A DNA stretch of 64,000 nt from Streptomyces sp. SJL17-4 (GTDB taxonomy: Bacteria > Actinomycetota > Actinomycetes > Streptomycetales > Streptomycetaceae): NCBI RefSeq assembly GCF_036826855.1, contig NZ_CP104578.1, forward strand, positions 5,801,501-5,865,500. Reading direction: 5' to 3'. The translations under genes were made by a program, and so were the position numbers. This document shows positions 63,116 through 64,000 of the stretch, in pieces. Below the pieces are notes generated by a model that had not been told where the DNA came from, did not search any database, and saw only the letters and a program-made list of their open reading frames with translations. The number at the start of each line of letters is the position of its first letter. Within the stretch, counting starts at the first letter, position 1.

Positions 63116-63437
63116 CTTCCTCGTTCCTCCGCAAAGGACCCACCGCAAAGAATGGGGCGGGCGCGACCCCCGGATCCCCACCCGGAGGCCGCGCCCTTTA
63201 CCGATGCCGGGCAGGTGAGCCGCAACCTCGCCGACCGCCGCCGGACGGGCAAAGCCCCCCACGGTCTTCACCACGTCCCTCGGTCCTGAAGGTTTCCTGC
63301 CCGGCCCGTACAGCTTTTCGGTTCCGCCCCCATTGCCGCGATGCTTTTCAACTGTGGCTGAAACACCCTGGTAACGTGCAGTGATGCTGTGCATACTCGT
63401 CGTCGGGGGTGGTTGCGAGTGCACAGGTGGGGACTTC

Positions 63438-64000
63438 ATGCTGCGGATTCATTTCACCGGAAACGACCTGGCGGGGGTGCGGACCGCCGCCCGGCCCGAT
63501 GTTCTGTGGGAAACGATTCTCAGCTTTCACCGTTTAAGGGACCGGCGCGGCCCCGTCGTCTTCGGAGAATGGCGCTCCGAAACCCGGATGCGGCTCGGTG
63601 GTGAGACCCGGCTCCTCGCGGCGCTCGTCCCCAGCCGCGGCTATTTCCCCGACTTCCTGACGCCCGCCGAGGGCGTCCACGGGCTCGACGAGGGCCTTGA
63701 GGCGATCCGCGCGACCGACTCCGGCCGGCTCCGCGGCGAACTCTCGCTGCTCACCGCGGACCGCTCCGGCGGACGGACCGTACCCCATTCGCTGCGCGCC
63801 CTCGCCGACGGCGGCGCGGAGCCCTTCGACCGGCTCGTGGGGGCGCTGCGGAGCTACCACCGGGCGGCCGTGGAGCCGTACTGGCCGCACATCAGGGCCC
63901 GCGTCGAGGCCGACCGGGCCCGGCGCGGCCGCGCGCTCCTGGACGGCGGCGCCGACGAACTCCTCGCCTCGCTGCCGCCGATGCTGCGCTGGCGCGCGCC
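63438..64000 (+). CDS. DUF5937/ArsR-like regulator, 3'-truncated
   Basis: The frame is open to the window end (at least 187 residues). The N-terminus M-L-R-I-H-F-T-G-N-D-L-A-G-V-R-T-A-A-R-P-D followed by L-W-E-T-I-L-S-F-H matches the DUF5937 region that precedes an ArsR-type winged helix in many Streptomyces regulators; the helix-turn-helix itself would lie beyond the window. GGTGGGG precedes the ATG. An inverted repeat TTTCA-N8-TGAAA (63347-63364 region) and TGCA/TGTGCA elements upstream may be regulatory. Confidence 0.75.
   Translation, partial: MLRIHFTGNDLAGVRTAARPDVLWETILSFHRLRDRRGPVVFGEWRSETRMRLGGETRLLAALVPSRGYFPDFLTPAEGVHGLDEGLEAIRATDSGRLRGELSLLTADRSGGRTVPHSLRALADGGAEPFDRLVGALRSYHRAAVEPYWPHIRARVEADRARRGRALLDGGADELLASLPPMLRWRA

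Noticed and set aside
63086..63289. 67-codon plus-strand frame with TTG start
   Set aside because: No ribosome binding site, no recognisable sequence, and it is offset from the DUF5937 gene.

Overview
The window is a GC-rich (roughly 70% or more) actinobacterial chromosome segment, almost certainly Streptomyces. The signs are strong third-position G/C bias, frequent GTG starts, many promoters with a -10 hexamer 6-7 nt before the start codon, MmyB-type and XRE-DUF5753 regulators, a leuA leader peptide of the known Streptomyces type, and a housekeeping order (hemW - hrcA - dnaJ2 - rsmE - HIT - rnz - phoH - ybeY - CNNM - era - leuA - recO - uppS - zur/znu - glyS - dusB - ppdK) typical of the genus. 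I see no tRNA, rRNA, CRISPR, prophage or large biosynthetic cluster.

Layout. 1-8.7 kb: the 3' part of hemW, a convergent Cmx-type efflux pump, DUF3097 and metallo-hydrolase genes, the CIRCE-controlled hrcA-dnaJ2 pair, a nitronate monooxygenase and rsmE. 8.7-16.4 kb: a small unknown gene, an AAA+ ATPase overlapping a membrane TPR gene, a HIT protein, tRNase Z, an adenine/adenosine deaminase, an MFS pump and a PfkB sugar kinase behind a 22-bp palindrome. 16.4-26.9 kb: phoH-ybeY-CNNM-mmcQ, a deaminase-fold protein without zinc ligands, and era. This backbone is broken by two accessory blocks: a divergent MFS/MmyB pair, and a three-gene secreted set resembling the WxL/WxLIP surface complexes of Firmicutes. 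26.9-41.5 kb: an emfourin inhibitor and protealysin-like protease, leuA with its leader peptide, a TerB-like gene, a LuxR regulator with a berberine-bridge-type flavoenzyme, fprA with elaborate upstream operators, an XRE regulator with two tiny genes, a subtilase, recO and uppS. 41.5-51 kb: a secreted thermolysin-like protease with its LuxR regulator, a YcxB-like gene, the zur-znuBCA zinc operon and glyS. 51-64 kb: a tetR gene and an aldo/keto reductase split by a TnpB element, a second MFS/MmyB module, another DHA2 pump, dusB, ppdK and the start of an ArsR-like DUF5937 regulator.

Functional themes are protein quality control (HrcA, DnaJ2, proteases with inhibitor or regulator), RNA maturation (RsmE, tRNase Z, YbeY, Era, DusB, GlyS), metal homeostasis (Zur/Znu, a possible iron box at fprA) and drug efflux (five MFS pumps). 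The most interesting items are the TnpB insertion, whose inferred guide matches the interrupted aldo/keto reductase-tetR junction; the actinobacterial WxL-like trio; the duplicated MFS/MmyB modules with a shared intergenic motif; short tandem duplications at the 3' ends of eight plus-strand genes; and a series of apparent leaderless promoters. All boundaries were read by eye and no database search was run.
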